Origin: Acanthopleura granulata
Taxonomy: Eukaryota > Mollusca > Polyplacophora > Chitonida > Chitonidae
Assembly: GCA_016165875.1 (NCBI GenBank)
Contig: JABBOT010000003.1
Coordinates: forward strand, 27,794,983-27,858,982
Direction: 5' to 3'
Length of the DNA stretch: 64,000 nt
Shown: positions 13,301 to 27,600 of the stretch, one piece after another
Layout of the letters: each line of letters starts with the position of its first letter
Numbering within the stretch: position 1 is the first letter of the stretch
Program-made: the position numbers and the translations under genes
The notes under the pieces: generated by a model
The model's database searches: none
Seen by the model: the letters and a program-made list of their open reading frames with translations, nothing else
What the model was told of the DNA's origin: nothing

Positions 13301-14924
13301 ACAGAGATTGCTTGCCGAGGATTAGACACAATATTCTCAAATGGAAACAAATGGCATCAATCGCCGTGTTTCTAAGTCGATACTTTCTAGACTATGCACG
13401 TATGTTCTATATACACTATATCCAACAACGTAAAACCTTGAAAAGCGTGAACCATATATATAAAGTGCCCATGGACATATGGTAGCTTCATGGAACATCA
13501 CTTAGCATTTATTATGCATATTGGTATCATTTGAAGACACGTCATTTTACACAACATGCTATGAACAGGAATTGATCGTCAAAGGTTTTGGATGTCACAC
13601 AAATGACAATGCACATGCATGCATGACTGTTCTAGGCCACGGCTTTAAGTCAAGAAGTTTATCAGGAAACTGGCCAAGCTAAGTGCTTTCCTCTTCCACT
13701 GATCATTTATTGATTTGACTGGGGTTTACCGCCGTCTCGGTATTTGTTGGATGGTTTCTCCTGTTTAGTGGTTTTTCTCTCTGCTCTGTCCGGTTTCCCT
13801 TTCCCATAATCATTTATTGTTTTGTTTAGAAAAACCTGACCTCATCGAAAAACGACCCCGTTAGCCATGTTGCCGACAAACTGCAGAATTTAGCTACATG
13901 CAGCAGTTTAAACGACAACTGGATTCGAGCCTTGGGACTCAATGGCCATGCAATACCGATCGACTGAACAACGCTTTACGTAGCCAGTAACCAAACCATC
14001 GTGAACCGACAGCCAGCTTAAATAAATGCTTTGATCATTGATAAATCATATAATATAAAGTGATGAATATCATATATATTCCACAAAAAAAATATCAACG
14101 AAGATAATGAACAGGATTGCTATCTGAAATTTAAATACATCATGTAATTGTCATCAATATTTTCACAATGCATAGGTTGACTTTTTTCTTGCGCTATTCA
14201 TCACAATAAAATAGGTGTGTATCTGTGTAACATTTTGTCAAAAAACTATACCCAACCCATCACGATAGGCGGCATTTCAAGTACAGTATGATTCAGTCCT
14301 CTGTGCGGCGGAAAAATTTCAAGTGAAACTTTATGCCGATCTTTCCCTTCCCTGCCTGATCTTTGTATAGCATGTACAAGCTTCTTGTACAAGCGTCATG
14401 TCTGACACTATGCCACGTACATAGACATGAAACACGTTCCAAATTCATGATCGCAAGTCCCATGTCCAGAACAACCTAAAACGCTAGATACCAAAGGAAA
14501 ATGTGAGAAATAATCATATACCGTAACTAGTAAATAAGAGGTAAGAAATAAGATAAGGAATCAGTTTTCAGTCATACAGCGATATTTCAAAGTGGAATGT
14601 AGTTCATGAATCATTTCCATGTGGAATACAAACATACGTGTGGGCATTTCAGTCACGCTTTGATTATAACTTGTTCACATAACGGACCAATGGCAGCTGC
14701 TTCCGGGTAAGAATTCACTGATCTGAGGGGTTCGATTATCTGATAGCATACACCTGAAATTAATCGACATGCATGTTTGGTTCGGATATATGACAAGCTA
14801 ATATATAGGTCCTCTTAATATGGCCCATTTTACTTCATGAATAGCTTTTCTGTCATGTGGTTAGTATATAGGAAGGCCTCCCAACAACCTGCGGATGGTG
14901 CACTGGCCGATGGGATAAGCGTAA
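13301..14924. other. Intergenic stretch, nothing recognised
   Basis: AT-rich sequence without a convincing exon, RNA gene or long repeat. A short SINE-like trace may lie at 13700-13830 but is too worn to call. Confidence 0.45.
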
Positions 14925-15112
14925 TAACACAGCACAATGCCTCCCATCAACGCGGTCGATGTGAGTTCAAGTCCAGCTTATACTGGCTTCCTCTCCGGTC
15001 GTATGACCGCGGGTTTGTTGCGGGCGAGGTCTGATTTCCTCCCATAATAATGTGGAACGTCGTCGTATGGGTGATTATGGCGTAAAACTCCAGTGAAGTA
15101 AATAAATAAATG
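14925..15112 (+). mobile_element. SINE copy with tRNA-like head
   Basis: GATGTGAGTTCAAGTCCAGC (B-box-like head) is followed by TGGCTTCCTCTCCGG, GATTTCCTCCCATAATAATG, GGCGTAAAACTCCAG and an AAATAAATAAATGA tail. Head, body and tail are in order on the plus strand. Confidence 0.75.
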
Positions 15113-15114
15113 AA

Positions 15115-15230
15115 TCTGTGGATGGTCGTGGGTTTCCCCCGGGCTTTGTCCAGTTTCCTCGATCCCACCATAACGCTGACCGCCGTCTTGAGTACACAGT
15201 GTAAGACACCAATCAAATAAATACATATAT
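15115..15230 (+). mobile_element. SINE copy, 3' half
   Basis: GATGGTCGTGGGTTTCCCCC, then GGGCTTTGTCCAGTTTCCTC, ACCATAACGCTGACCGCCG and ACACCAATCAAATAAATACA. It directly follows the previous copy in the same orientation and is truncated at its 5' end. Confidence 0.75.
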
Positions 15231-18131
15231 AAGCTGCTTTGGGTTGGATTAAAGGAACAAGGAAACAACTATACCGGTAGTTTTAGCCTGACTCAGATAC
15301 TGGCCATAGGCGCGTGTAAGGAAATGAACTTCAGCATGCATGCAAATTCTACGCAAATATGTATAGTATGTGCTGCGCTTTTTTGTTCGCGTTATCATGC
15401 TTGGACTTGCTCTCCTTTTGAATATATGCCGATATTTATTAGTCAGTCTAAGACGTGTATTAGTGATTGATTTGATTGTATGTGCACCATTTATATATGC
15501 CTTTCTAATACTCCAGTACACATCAAAAATTCAGATTCCAACCGTCGTTCGTCTGGAGCATCAAGCCCCAGACTATCTTGTAATTCAGAATTTACCTTTA
15601 TACATACATTACTCAAACGTACTTACTCAGTTTTCATTCATTGCGAGATGAATTACATTGACATTATTTACTGAAATCATACTAAGTGTCGTCGATCCAC
15701 AAGTGTCGGGCAAGTCAGAATGGAGCAAATAGTCATATCGGTGGAGAATATCGAAGTCCCAGAAGTAAACCACTAACCTTTGGCAAGCAACTGCATGCCT
15801 TGTGCATGTGGCACAGATTTTCAACCGAGGAGCGATTTTATAAGGTATTTACCGTGTCGGTGGAAAGCGAGCAACTCCAGCAAACTTTATTTACGACCAT
15901 CCATATACAGCACGAAGATCGCTGTTGAATTACTATGGCTCTTTTAAGTCGGGATTCTAGACCACACAGGAACCTGGTGTTGAACTCATCACCTCCTATA
16001 CAATTAACTGAACGACGGGCCGATGCCTATTGATTCACCCATCTATACAATGGCCAATCCCACGGCGCACACACGTCCATATTGCTCCCTACATATACAC
16101 CGCACTGAACTGCTGGTGCCATGTGCATAGGCTTACAAATTTAAAAAAACATGACACTAACTGAACAGTCATAAATCAATCGATCAATTCATTGAACCAT
16201 ATTTCAGTGGAGCCATTCCATTACCCCTTGCGATATAAGCGTCTGTAGAACACATTCTTAACGTGGCAATATTGAAATGTTCTTGCTATTGAGCAGATGT
16301 ACACATACAAACATTATTTACTTGGGGTTGAACATTTTATTGGTCATATCACAGCAATATGAACATAACGGAAGCCGGTCTCAATGGCGATTTACAGGAT
16401 CGTTTGGAGATGTAAACGTATGAAAACTTCTGTGTGCTATGAAAGGTACTGACCAGCAGTAATATCGTGACTATTCGCTTGCACCAAGCCCACTAATGGC
16501 TTCACATAGGTTTCACCATCATTTCTGTCACAGGACACTGAGATGTCTTTCCGGTCACAGAATAGTCTCGACGCTGACTGAAGGCGTTCAAAACAGTTTT
16601 AATATTACTCAGTCACTTCATCTGTTGGCAAGGGTGCAGGCTATTTAATAGCCTGTGAGCAGCTATAGAACAAACTGGCAGTTTAAACGCCTGCATGCAG
16701 AGGCGCGTATATGTGCTCCTAGAACAAGTTACAACAAATGCCTACAGGGGCGGGTATAAAAGCACCCAGAATGAGTGACCAATCTAAATGCCTACAGGGG
16801 CGTCTCAAAGGTCGATAAACTGGCTGAGCAGTTATACCATGCACAAAATCTGCATTCACGGTCTGTTGATCTTCGTATAAGCATGTTCAGATGTATAATT
16901 TAAGCTTCGCTAGTAACAATCATACCAAAAGGAAAGTGCTTAGTTCCCTCGATACATGGCAACGGCCACAAATGTTTGCTATGGCGTCACTCGTTTGATT
17001 TAACTGATGTTGGTGTTTCGACAAACTGGTTCCATACTTGTTAATGTAACCCGTACACACCATTAATTTGATGTGTTCACTTGCATGGCGACACATCATA
17101 CTGTTTCCGTCAGAAAAAAAAAAAAAAAAACAGATTTACTTATCCATCAGACTGGCTATTTACGCCGTACTTCAGAATATTTCAACAGGATGGTAAGAAC
17201 AGGTTTAGAATTGAGAACAGCCCGAGTCCAGAGGAAACCGTGAATAACTTTTCGAGTATGCGACATACAAAGCGTTAGGTGCGCCAACAGCGAACAAACT
17301 TAAATATGAAGAACCCTGGTCATACGCTACTTCGATGTGAATAGGTTTCAATCCTTCAACTCCTCCTTGGCTGGACCTCTGTGGGGATACCAAACAGGAC
17401 TTTCTCTGCTTCCAGACTTTTGTTTGTTTGTGGTCTAACGTTGCTTTCATATCACATCAGTGTCTGCTTGTAGCAGGCCAGAGCCAAAAACAACACATGT
17501 ACCAAGCTGCCTGTACGGAAAGCCATGCGTACGACAACAGACATAAACACACACCCAGTCACATTAAACTGACACCAACCTGACCAGTACTTGATCTCTT
17601 CCTTGTAAGTTGAATGCCAAGTGAGGCTGTACGAAGGCTACTGATGTTAAAAGTATGAATAAGGACTTGAATGAACCCTGGATTTACCCTTTATGAGACA
17701 GGCTCTCTACATCCACAAATGCCACCACAGCTGGTTAGAGTTCCAGGCAGAATACAATAGTTATAGAGACAACAAACCCAACTCATTCAGGTTATATCAA
17801 ATTAACTTCATTTCCATGATCAAAATCTGAGAAAGATATTCAAAATGATGGATAAAATTAAACGAGAGCCAAATTCCACTTTGTTGATAAATATACTCTC
17901 ACAAATTCTATCTTACATCTGGAGATATAACAGTGACTGTCAAATATTCTGCTGCATATTTTTTTTCTGATACCCAGAACTAATTCCCCGAATTCATAAT
18001 TTATCACCATTAAGAACTTTTGAGGGTAGAGTCACAGAAATGAAGAAATCTGATAGTGATTTGCATTTCTTGATAAGATGGTCTGACAGAAGTACGGTCA
18101 ACAAAACCCTTGAACAGTGTTCTTGAATGGT
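15231..18131. other. Intergenic stretch downstream of WTAP
   Basis: No exon is recognised. It contains a duplicated block of about 13 bp (ATGCCTACAGGGGCG near 16739 and 16791), an A-tract at 17114-17131, a short SINE trace near 17130-17200 and AT-rich unique sequence up to the presumed end of the WTAP transcript. Confidence 0.5.
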
Positions 18132-18137
18132 TTTATT
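18132..18137 (-). promoter_or_regulatory. WTAP: Candidate polyadenylation signal of WTAP
   Basis: TTTATT on the plus strand is AATAAA on the minus strand, about 490 bp past the WTAP stop codon at 18626-18628. It is the first canonical hexamer I see in that direction. Use is inferred. Confidence 0.5.
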
Positions 18138-18625
18138 TGACCCCAACAATTTAAAATAGTTTTATGATGTGTGTAGCAGCATTACATCAACTTTAGACTG
18201 TTAAAACTAAAACAAGCCTTGTAGATGAGCACTTACTTTTCAAGACCTTGACCTTGCATGGAACAGTAATTGAAGACAGTTTTCATTAAAAATTCTATAT
18301 AAATTAAACAAAATACACCATTTGAACAGGAGGGTACTGTCAATACAAAATTGGATGAGTTAAATATTTGAAAGTCTATAAAAATGAACAGTTTTGCAAG
18401 GAAAAGATTTTACTAAGAATAGAAAACTGGCTACGGGAGTGTGCTTACACCTCACCAGCCATTGGTGCAGTGTTAAATGAATGATTTACTGTACATTATA
18501 AATGAACGATGAAGCATTCCACTGACAACAGTTACCCCCCTCCACCCCTCCCTTTCCTAAATGCCACAGCATCCATAATGTCACCCAAGTCTAAGACTAA
18601 TTAAAACATGTAACCACTTTAATTT

Positions 18626-21600
18626 TTACACAGTGCCGTCAGCTTGCTGCCATGTTTCCTTGACGCCATTTTGCATTAAGTCCTCACTGGTCTGCTCTCC
18701 AGCTTCATGCTCTCTCTCCTCCTTAGTCCTGCTAGTCCTGATTTCCTCCCCGTTTACTCCCGTCAAGTTGGCCTCAGGGCCACTGGAAGTCCTCGTGTCC
18801 GGGGAGGAGGGGTCTGAAGGGTCTCTAGGTGGGTCAACACTAGGACTGACTGCCCCGGGGTGAGAGGTGTGATTAGAACTAGCAGTTAACTGGTCAGAGT
18901 GGTCTAACGAGGAGGATGGAGGTGAGGAGAGCTGAGCAGGCTCACACACTGGCACCTGCTCCTCTTTGCAGTCCGTCTCCATGTCCTCTTCCTCTGTATC
19001 TATACTGCCACTTTTGTCCGTGACATGGTTGTCTGTGACTGCTGCCTCAGACAGGCTGCGAATTTCCTCGGCCTCGCGGTGTGGCTCGGACACGACCTCT
19101 GTGGGCCAGGTCTGTGGACTGTGATTGGAGTGCCTGTCTGGGGAGCCACCAGCTGCTTTCAGCTCAGAGTCTGTGGGTTCCCCTGCTGGTGCTGCTGCTG
19201 CCACCACCTTACTGTCCGTTTTCAGCAGTTCATTCTCTTCCTGGAGCTGAGACACACGCTCCTTGGTTTCCTTCAGCTGTTTCTGTAGCACGCAGATCAT
19301 ACTCTGCATTCCCTCCACATCCTCATCTATCTCGCCAAGAAACTCATCCAACTCTGAAGATAAATTGTAGAGCCATTACATAAACAATTCTGTTTCATCA
19401 TCAAAACTTGTGTGCCATTGTATACAACCAGCTAAATAGCAGAACTGGCTTTTGCATAAGTAACATGGTCACAGTGCTAGATATTGCTCATCCTCTGTGA
19501 GACAGAAAACATATCGGACGCAGGACACCAATTGCAAAATGAAAGTATGATTCCCATTACAGAACACTTTTCAAATCCAAACATTACTAGGATTTTCTCA
19601 AAAACAAAGCATTCAGCCAATATTAGGCAGATTGCAGAAAATTGGGATATCTTGGACATATGAGTTGAATGGTGTCATGTGTCATAAATCATTAGGTTTA
19701 TCTGGTCCCTTCAGTTTTCTTCAAATACTTCAACTTCACTCCAGTTTCTCGTTCTTTGAGGCACCTGCCATCATAATCACAACTCCTGACAACTCTCTAA
19801 CCTGCTTGACTCTTCTTCATCTCCTGCACAAGTGTTTTCTCCAGAGCGATCTCCCCCTCCAGCTTAGCGATGCGTCCTGAGGACAAAACTTTGCCCAACT
19901 CCTCATTCTCCTGATGTAACATACGGCACTTGGCCATCAAACGCTTCCCTGTTTGACTGAAATTAATAGAGGCAGGAAAAAACAAGGCTTAAAGTATGAT
20001 GCAAGACAAATGCAATGAACATGAAAAGCAAACAATGTTTGACTACGATTTGCAGATTGCTGTGGACAACCAATCTCAGAACCACCATTTATTGGACAGC
20101 CTTTTAAGTTATGCTGACTAATTTTTCATCACCATAATTGTTCTGTTTTACACCTGGAGTGGCCTATGACAAGCTTTTTTCATGTGACATATGCAAATCA
20201 TATCTGTGAAATATAGTGAGACACAGAACCACTGAATTATTGATGTTGAACACCATATTTTAGAATTTTTCGTTTATACGACAGCTGTCAGGTTGGTGGG
20301 TGGTGCAAACCAGGGTGCCTTGAGATAACCACTAGCCTTCACCAAGTATCGGACGTACCACAGAACCACTGTTGTGGAAAACTATTTCGTAATGCCAAGC
20401 TTGTGCCACCATTACTTCTGCATTACGGAAACCTCCCTAATACCATATGGTTATTCTTCTTTTCTTGACAGATCAACTTTTCATGGCAGGCACATCATCC
20501 ATTAGTTTGTTAGCCTTATACAAAGATCACCAAATCCTTAAGACTGCTCAGCCAGGTTATCTGCATACTTTGAAAACAAGCAGCCCTGAACAATAATGAG
20601 AATATATCAGCAGTGATTCAGCTTTAAAATGACAAACTATGACCAAAATGTATAGTATTATCAATGTTAAAATACATGTAGCTTAATGATATAAATGCAG
20701 ATTGCAAACCAGTATACATTGGTACATGTAATTATCGTATTCAATCTGTCACACAAATATGAATGAATGACTGAAGACTGTGGCCACACATTTCTGTTAC
20801 CTTGTCAAACACTGTATACATAGATAGCTCACTTCAAAATACACCTTGAGCCAAACACAAGGGGAATAACTTTGACAGTTGAAAAAAAAAAAAAAGGTGT
20901 ACATAGTTAACCCTCTTGAGATCATATCCAGTTGAATGCGGATCTTGGGGCTGTGGGTGCACTTGCACAAATTCCCCTTAAAGTTACAAGCACATAAATT
21001 CCATGACAACCAGCACTGTAGGCATTACAGTGCCATGACGGCTACGTGCTTGTAATGTTATGAGGGCTCTGTGCCAGTCAGCCCTAGTCTATGCCAACAT
21101 TTTGTACTGAAATTTAACACAAGTACATTATCCTTGTTGTTGTACTTAAAATACCACATATACTAACAAGTCAAGTGACTAAGATGTGGATGAACTAGTG
21201 GCGCTCGAACGATTTTTTCCTAATTGACCCTGGAAGGAAAAACAATTTACTCAAAAGTCACCAAATCACAGTCAGTTATGTGGATGGAAGCATTCCAGCA
21301 CACTTAACATACCCTAAGCAAGTGCACAATCCCTGTAAATACATCACAGATGTCAATAAAAATCTAGCCAGGTCTACAGTTGGGTCCTTACCCTGGGAAG
21401 ATTAATATTCAAATCTAATGCAAAGAACAGCACACACATAGAAGTCATTCTTTAGATTTATTACTTAACTCAGTTTTAATCCCATACTTCGGAATATTCC
21501 CATTTGCAGGAATTTGTTTGTCTTATACCATATTCAGGAATTTTTCACTTGTATGGGTGGAGGGAAACCAGAGTGTCCAGGATCGGTAAGTCACAAACTT

Positions 21601-24600
21601 TCCCAAGTGTGACATAACAATATATAGATATGTATATCATACTGGCGGAAGGCATGTGACCATCAAAGAGTGTCAGTCTCAAGCTACTAGAGTGTCATCA
21701 ACTGCTTGTGTTCACCAGGACGGTTTGAACTGTAGGAACAAGAAGTTGAAGAAATCCCAGATATAGAGACTGGATTTGAAACCACACACACGTCGCTCAT
21801 CACCAGAAAATACAAAGATTCTTCATGAAATGTGTAGCCGAACCAATGGATTATTGTTCAAATTGGCAACAATATGGCTGAAATTCTGCTTGTATGGCCT
21901 TGAATTCCTAATCACTGATTAGGGATTCAAGTTGAATGAGCGGCCTCTGGCAAAGGAGTATCTGGTTTTCATCTTTGCCATACTCAAGAATATCACGCAG
22001 ATCTAAATAATTCACACCTGTATTCAAGCACTGAACACACCTGAGAGATAAGCATTCACACTCAAATATACCATTTAATAAAAGGTAGAGGATATTTCTG
22101 TGTTTAGACGTCTTGAAAATATGTTGTTTCTTTGCATCCGGCTTATTGAATCTCACCTAAAATTATCACAATCTTATCCTTTCCTTCAGGTGTCTCACTG
22201 CTATAAATTATCTGATTCAAGATATTACCAGCTGTGACTCGTTTACCCAAAATATCCCCTACTTTATTTAATGAGATTACTTTTGATTAATCATTTATGG
22301 CCTTGTTCGTTTAGATACTTTTTTTCAAGAAATCAAAGAGTATCAACATTCAAACCGAGTGAGACACAAGGTCTTAAACTTTGTGAAATATTTACAATTT
22401 AGCAAATAGTTACATTCACATACTGTTAAATTACAAGTGAAGTGAGAATGGCATAAAAGTGTACCCATTCATTTGTTTTTGTTAACTTCATGTCTCAAAG
22501 ATTATTTCTTTGGTATAATGGAAAGAAAACAACTTCGGTTTCCTTGCATTTGAATATATAATTTTAAATGCTGAAATCTTCTGGATATGTAGAGGTACTT
22601 CATGGAAAATGTTATATACCTCTGTTTATGAAAACAAATGTTATAAATGATGAAATGGTGATCATGCATACTGTATCATGATTCAAAATGATCCACACTC
22701 AGTGCTGTATTTTATTTTATAAAAGGCTGTACTTGTACAGAAATACTGATTACCCATGTGCATTTGCCATGCAAGTAGTAACGGGAATGAAATCTTTAGC
22801 TTGTTTTTAAATGATATGCATATTGGCTTAAGAGTATTGACCATAAAGTTTTCATTTCTGAATATAGTTCTCCCTGATTCAGTGGCAACTACATACATTC
22901 AAAACATTCATCAGCAAACTGTGTCATGTAACAGTGTATTTTTATGGCAAAATATGAAGGCTCTTATGGGTTCTGCCTGGTTTCCTTCAAGCACAAATTG
23001 ACCCGGATAGTATATATATTTTACTTAAAAACCAATCAGGAGAGTTAATCATATTGTAAATAATGACATACTGAAGTGAAAAATCATTAATACTTTGATA
23101 GTATTAAGCTATTAAAGGTTATTCGACTCTAGTCTATTCTGTCAGGTTTGTAATAATATCTCTGGAATTTCATAGAATGGGAAACCAAACTTTTAACTCG
23201 TAAGACAGCAGTGCCCCTATCCCTACTTGAGAGACAGCATCAGCTGTGTTATGTGTTATGAAATTATTGAAATCACTGGTGCTGATATTAATGTATGCAG
23301 AGAGCATTGCTGCTAGTGCTTTATGAATCACAAGATTTGCTTCCCTTTACACAAGGCGGGAAAAAACAATTACATGTACAACAAGAACAAGAATTATGTT
23401 TGCCTGTAGGAGGTAAACCACATGTCTTCCATTTACATGTATCTCTGTTGCTTTCACACTACTAGATACATGGGGAGGTTCACTTTATTTATCAACCAGA
23501 TCATTACGTAAACTGAATACCCCATGCTGCACACATGGGGCCAATTTCATAAAAATTCGCACGCATGTTTTTCTCTGTACATGTACACTGTCTGTGTTGT
23601 AATGCCATAACGTGGGATCATTTATGGAGGAAAGTGTCTGTACACAGTTTCATGAAATTGGCCCCAGCTTCTCAGCAATGTTACACGTACTTTAGCAAAT
23701 AAATGCATAAAACACACGGTGAGTGAGAGAGCGGATTTTTGTTCACAGGACCATAAGACGTACACTGGCACCAATATATGGAAGCAGGAGGGTGCAACAC
23801 AGCACACGTACACTTGTGTGAGCACAGTCCAATCCAACCCTATACACGCTGAATCACATACTTTTATCAATTACTAGAGAGACGGACAAAGAACAAAGTA
23901 CAAAGAGAGGTAGGATGGGAAGATAAGAAGAGGTAGGAAGGGCTGAGGTGAGGAAAGGAAGACTACTGCACACAAATATCATCAGGGTTTCTTCTAAAAC
24001 TTGCATTCAGCATTAATAAAATTCTGAATGCAAATGCCAAAATGGGAAATCAGCATAAATATTTAGGCATAATGTCTTTTGGTCAATGCTGTCTAAGATT
24101 GGCTCTGAAAGCCCATTTGGAAGTGGTCAGCAAAATACTTGAAAATTTCAGGACCAACTTAATGTATACATCTGCGATAAAAAAAAAAAATCTTTAATAT
24201 TAAAGTTTGAAAAAAAATGGGTGCCACAGATGTAATATGTACTTGCAGCTCCTGGCTTTTACCTTGATAAAAGCACCACCATCAGTTGCTGAAAATGAAT
24301 GAAGTCTTCTACCCATACAAAGTGGAATGTTAACGTCAGCAGCTCAAAGCAGCACACGGCCAGTTTCTCAAACACAAAAAATAAACGGGCAATGTTATCT
24401 GAAGTCTCAGTTCCTCCCCACAGTGCGTGTCTATTGTGTCGACGGGTCTATACATTATCCCAATTAAAGTAAAGATAAAAGGCGATGGGTGGACTTGGGT
24501 AATACCGAGCCCTGTCTGAGATGTACTGACAAACAACCACAAAGAACAATGACCAAGCGATCGAGTGGAGAGCAGTGGCATTGGGTGGGAGGTGAACGTC

Positions 24601-27600
24601 TCTGTACGTCGCCTCGTGTCGCGTTTCATTTAATGACATACAATACCGAGTTTGTTGGTTATGCGTGGCCTGCAGGGGCTGGTTTAGAGCTGCCCTGCCC
24701 GCCGGCGCCCTTTCCCCGTGAGGTCTGGGGTGGTCAGCTGGAGTGCAGCCAGCTGCTGAGGCTGCCACTCTTGCCCACGTCTCTGGCTGCTCCGGGCCTC
24801 AAATGCTCTGTCGCGTCACCTGGTCTAACCCGGTGGAGATAAGCTTAGAAATGTTACCCATGATTGAGATATACACCTGTCTGGTGTGAACTTCCAGGCA
24901 CTGAGTTCATTTTGAGTTTGTTCCAGTTTCTCCTTGCTTTCTTCCATCTCTTTCTTCATGCGGAGAAAAACCAGGTTTACAGCAGGATCTAACAGCATGG
25001 ACCTCAGCTGGGCTGTGCTTGGGGACTGGGACTGCTTCATCTCCTGGATCTGGTTCTGTAACCACAAACAGCACACAGTCATCAAGTATACAAATTGTAC
25101 ACGTTCATGAACACTACCCCGGTATGGCATAACTGAGAAAAACTGAAGCATCATTTCTCTTTCTCCACTGGGGTTCCTGGTCCCAGGATCACAAAGCTTT
25201 CTTAGACTTAATGTATAATTAGTCTTAACCTCTGGTGTTAATCCTGGATTAAAATTAAAATGCTATTTTTCATTTTGGCCATGAAGGTCTAGCACAAGTC
25301 TTAGTACTGAAATACGAATACCTAAGGCAAGTCACAATTTTAGCAAAGCAAACTGCTTTTAAGTTAAGGCTACATTTGACTTAAGTCTAAGACAACTTCT
25401 TGATCTTGGGGCCTATTTCACAAAGCAATTTCGGCCTTCAGCCAAAAATTGTAATCCAACTCAAAACTCCTAAATATAGGCATCAAATCAACATAATTTT
25501 CACCTCTGTTTTATGCTGTGGAAGTACACTCTGAATTGATAACATCTCTATATGTAGCACAAATATACTGAAAGACAGGTTTCCTCCCATCGCAGGGAAC
25601 AACCCACTGAAACACAGAAAACTATTACACTTGACACTCTCTGAGCTCAGACCTGACCACAGGACAGACTTAAATACATTTATGGATAGAAGAAACCAAA
25701 GTTTCCCTGAGTAAACCACCCCTACTTGATAGGTACTTGTCACACCTTTGGCACAAGTCTAAAATATTAACTCGATGACAGTGGTAGGGGTTAAATGCCA
25801 TTCTGATAGCCCACTCAAATTACACATACAGGTATAAAGCAGCACCATAACTTTCCATTCATACTATTTTGCGATAAATTTATTTGGAGTAACGTTCAAC
25901 ACATAAACGAAAGTGGTTGCAAGAAGTGCTGTAACTCTTTAGCATGTAGTGTATGTTCATATCACTGCTTGGTTGTGGACACCACTACAGGCAGCTTTAT
26001 GCAATCAAACCTTCTCAAGAAACTTGGGGGTGCTTCCACAAAGCCAGCTCTGACTTCAGTTGAAATTTAAACTTTGTCACAGTACTTTTCATTTCCGAAA
26101 GTTGAAATTTTGGAACATTTGTCTTCAGATAACAATAATGAGGTGGTCAAATTTCAATTTATATAGCTGAAAAATGTATTTCCAATTTTGAGTTAAGTCA
26201 CAAATGGCTGTGTGGAATTCAACTCTAGATGATGCCTGCTTTGTGTAATAACTTACTTTCAACCAGATCTCGACAGGTGGACATTACCTGTAAAAAATCT
26301 TGAGCATAATGCTGGTTTTATGTGCCTAAGAGAGCAGCCTGTGCAACTCACCATATATTCCTGGAGCTCCTGCTCTTTGGACGTTAGTCTCATCACCAGG
26401 GTGTTTTCACGGCGGGCTGCTTCTATGTGCTGCTGCTTGAGCTTCTCTTCAGACTCCTTACTATCATCTTCTGAAGTAGACAATGCACAGCTATAACCAC
26501 ATACACAGCAACATCTTAGCAAGACAAAAGGCTGGTTCGTACAAACATCCACCTTTGATTGGTTGTTGTTAGATGGCCGCTTATTACACACTTATACATA
26601 AAAGTGAAGGGCCTACAGTGTACAACCCCCTTTAGGCAAGCTGGTATAAATACCATCAGCCTGGTGTTTCAGTGTTGTATTACATATTTCACTACTGCTA
26701 TATGGTCAGCTTTAACTTCCAACCTTGGCGGAAACTGGGGTACCCAAGAGTAAACCACTGATTTTGATGAATAACCAACAGACTTTTCCACCGTAGAAGT
26801 GGGCTTAAGGTTTGTTCCATTTTTATGTAGGACAAAATGCCCTTCACCCGGCACTACAAGTGCTGCTGACTGCTTGCTATCACCAAGGTCCCAAGGAACA
26901 TTTTGAATTTCCAGGTTTCCTCATTCGAAAATAGGAATGAACCAACTTCTTGTGTGTCCTAGTGACTAGCAGACATGCATTACAACATATACCAAATGCC
27001 CCCTCAATGCCCTTAAAACATTACAGTAATACTTTACTGAAATGTTAGGAGGAAAGACAATTTCCTTACTCATCAAAGAGATATGTGTATCACTCATCAA
27101 AATATAGTGACACCATGCTGCAGATGACAACCTTCTGATCCTTGGTGTTCTGCCCATATAATTAAGTTTATGGGCCATGAAACTGATTTTGGACCATGGA
27201 TGACGTTCTGATGCATCAAAACATGTTGAATTAGTTCTACAAAGACAGCACTGCTCACAATAAACTTCTAACAACAAATTCCATCAAGACTGGCAGAAAC
27301 ATACCTCGTGAAGACAGTGTTTTTGATTTCTCCTCCAGGAAGTTCACATACATTTCCTGTTCTTTCCATCTGAAAGAAATAGCAAGAATGATGATGCATC
27401 CATAATCTATTTAGACGTGGCAAAATGTCACTGCTTATTTCATGCAAGTCACTGACCTACTTTCACAGAACATTGTAGCTGCTTTGTCTTTTGACAAATC
27501 ACCAATATCACCAATAATGTCCTAACTTTTTCTACAGCCTTACGTCTATGTCTTGAAGTCTCAGTTTTGTGATTTTTTCCCCATGCGATAAATCCCACCC

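Noticed and set aside
19025..19383. Plus-strand frames opposite the last WTAP exon
   Set aside because: Shadow frames of the coding exon. Composition follows the complement of the Ser/Glu-rich tail.
24489..24842. Plus-strand frame of 117 codons, GC-rich part
   Set aside because: It is antisense to WTAP, has no recognisable domain, and the GC-rich block makes better sense as a candidate WTAP exon on the minus strand.
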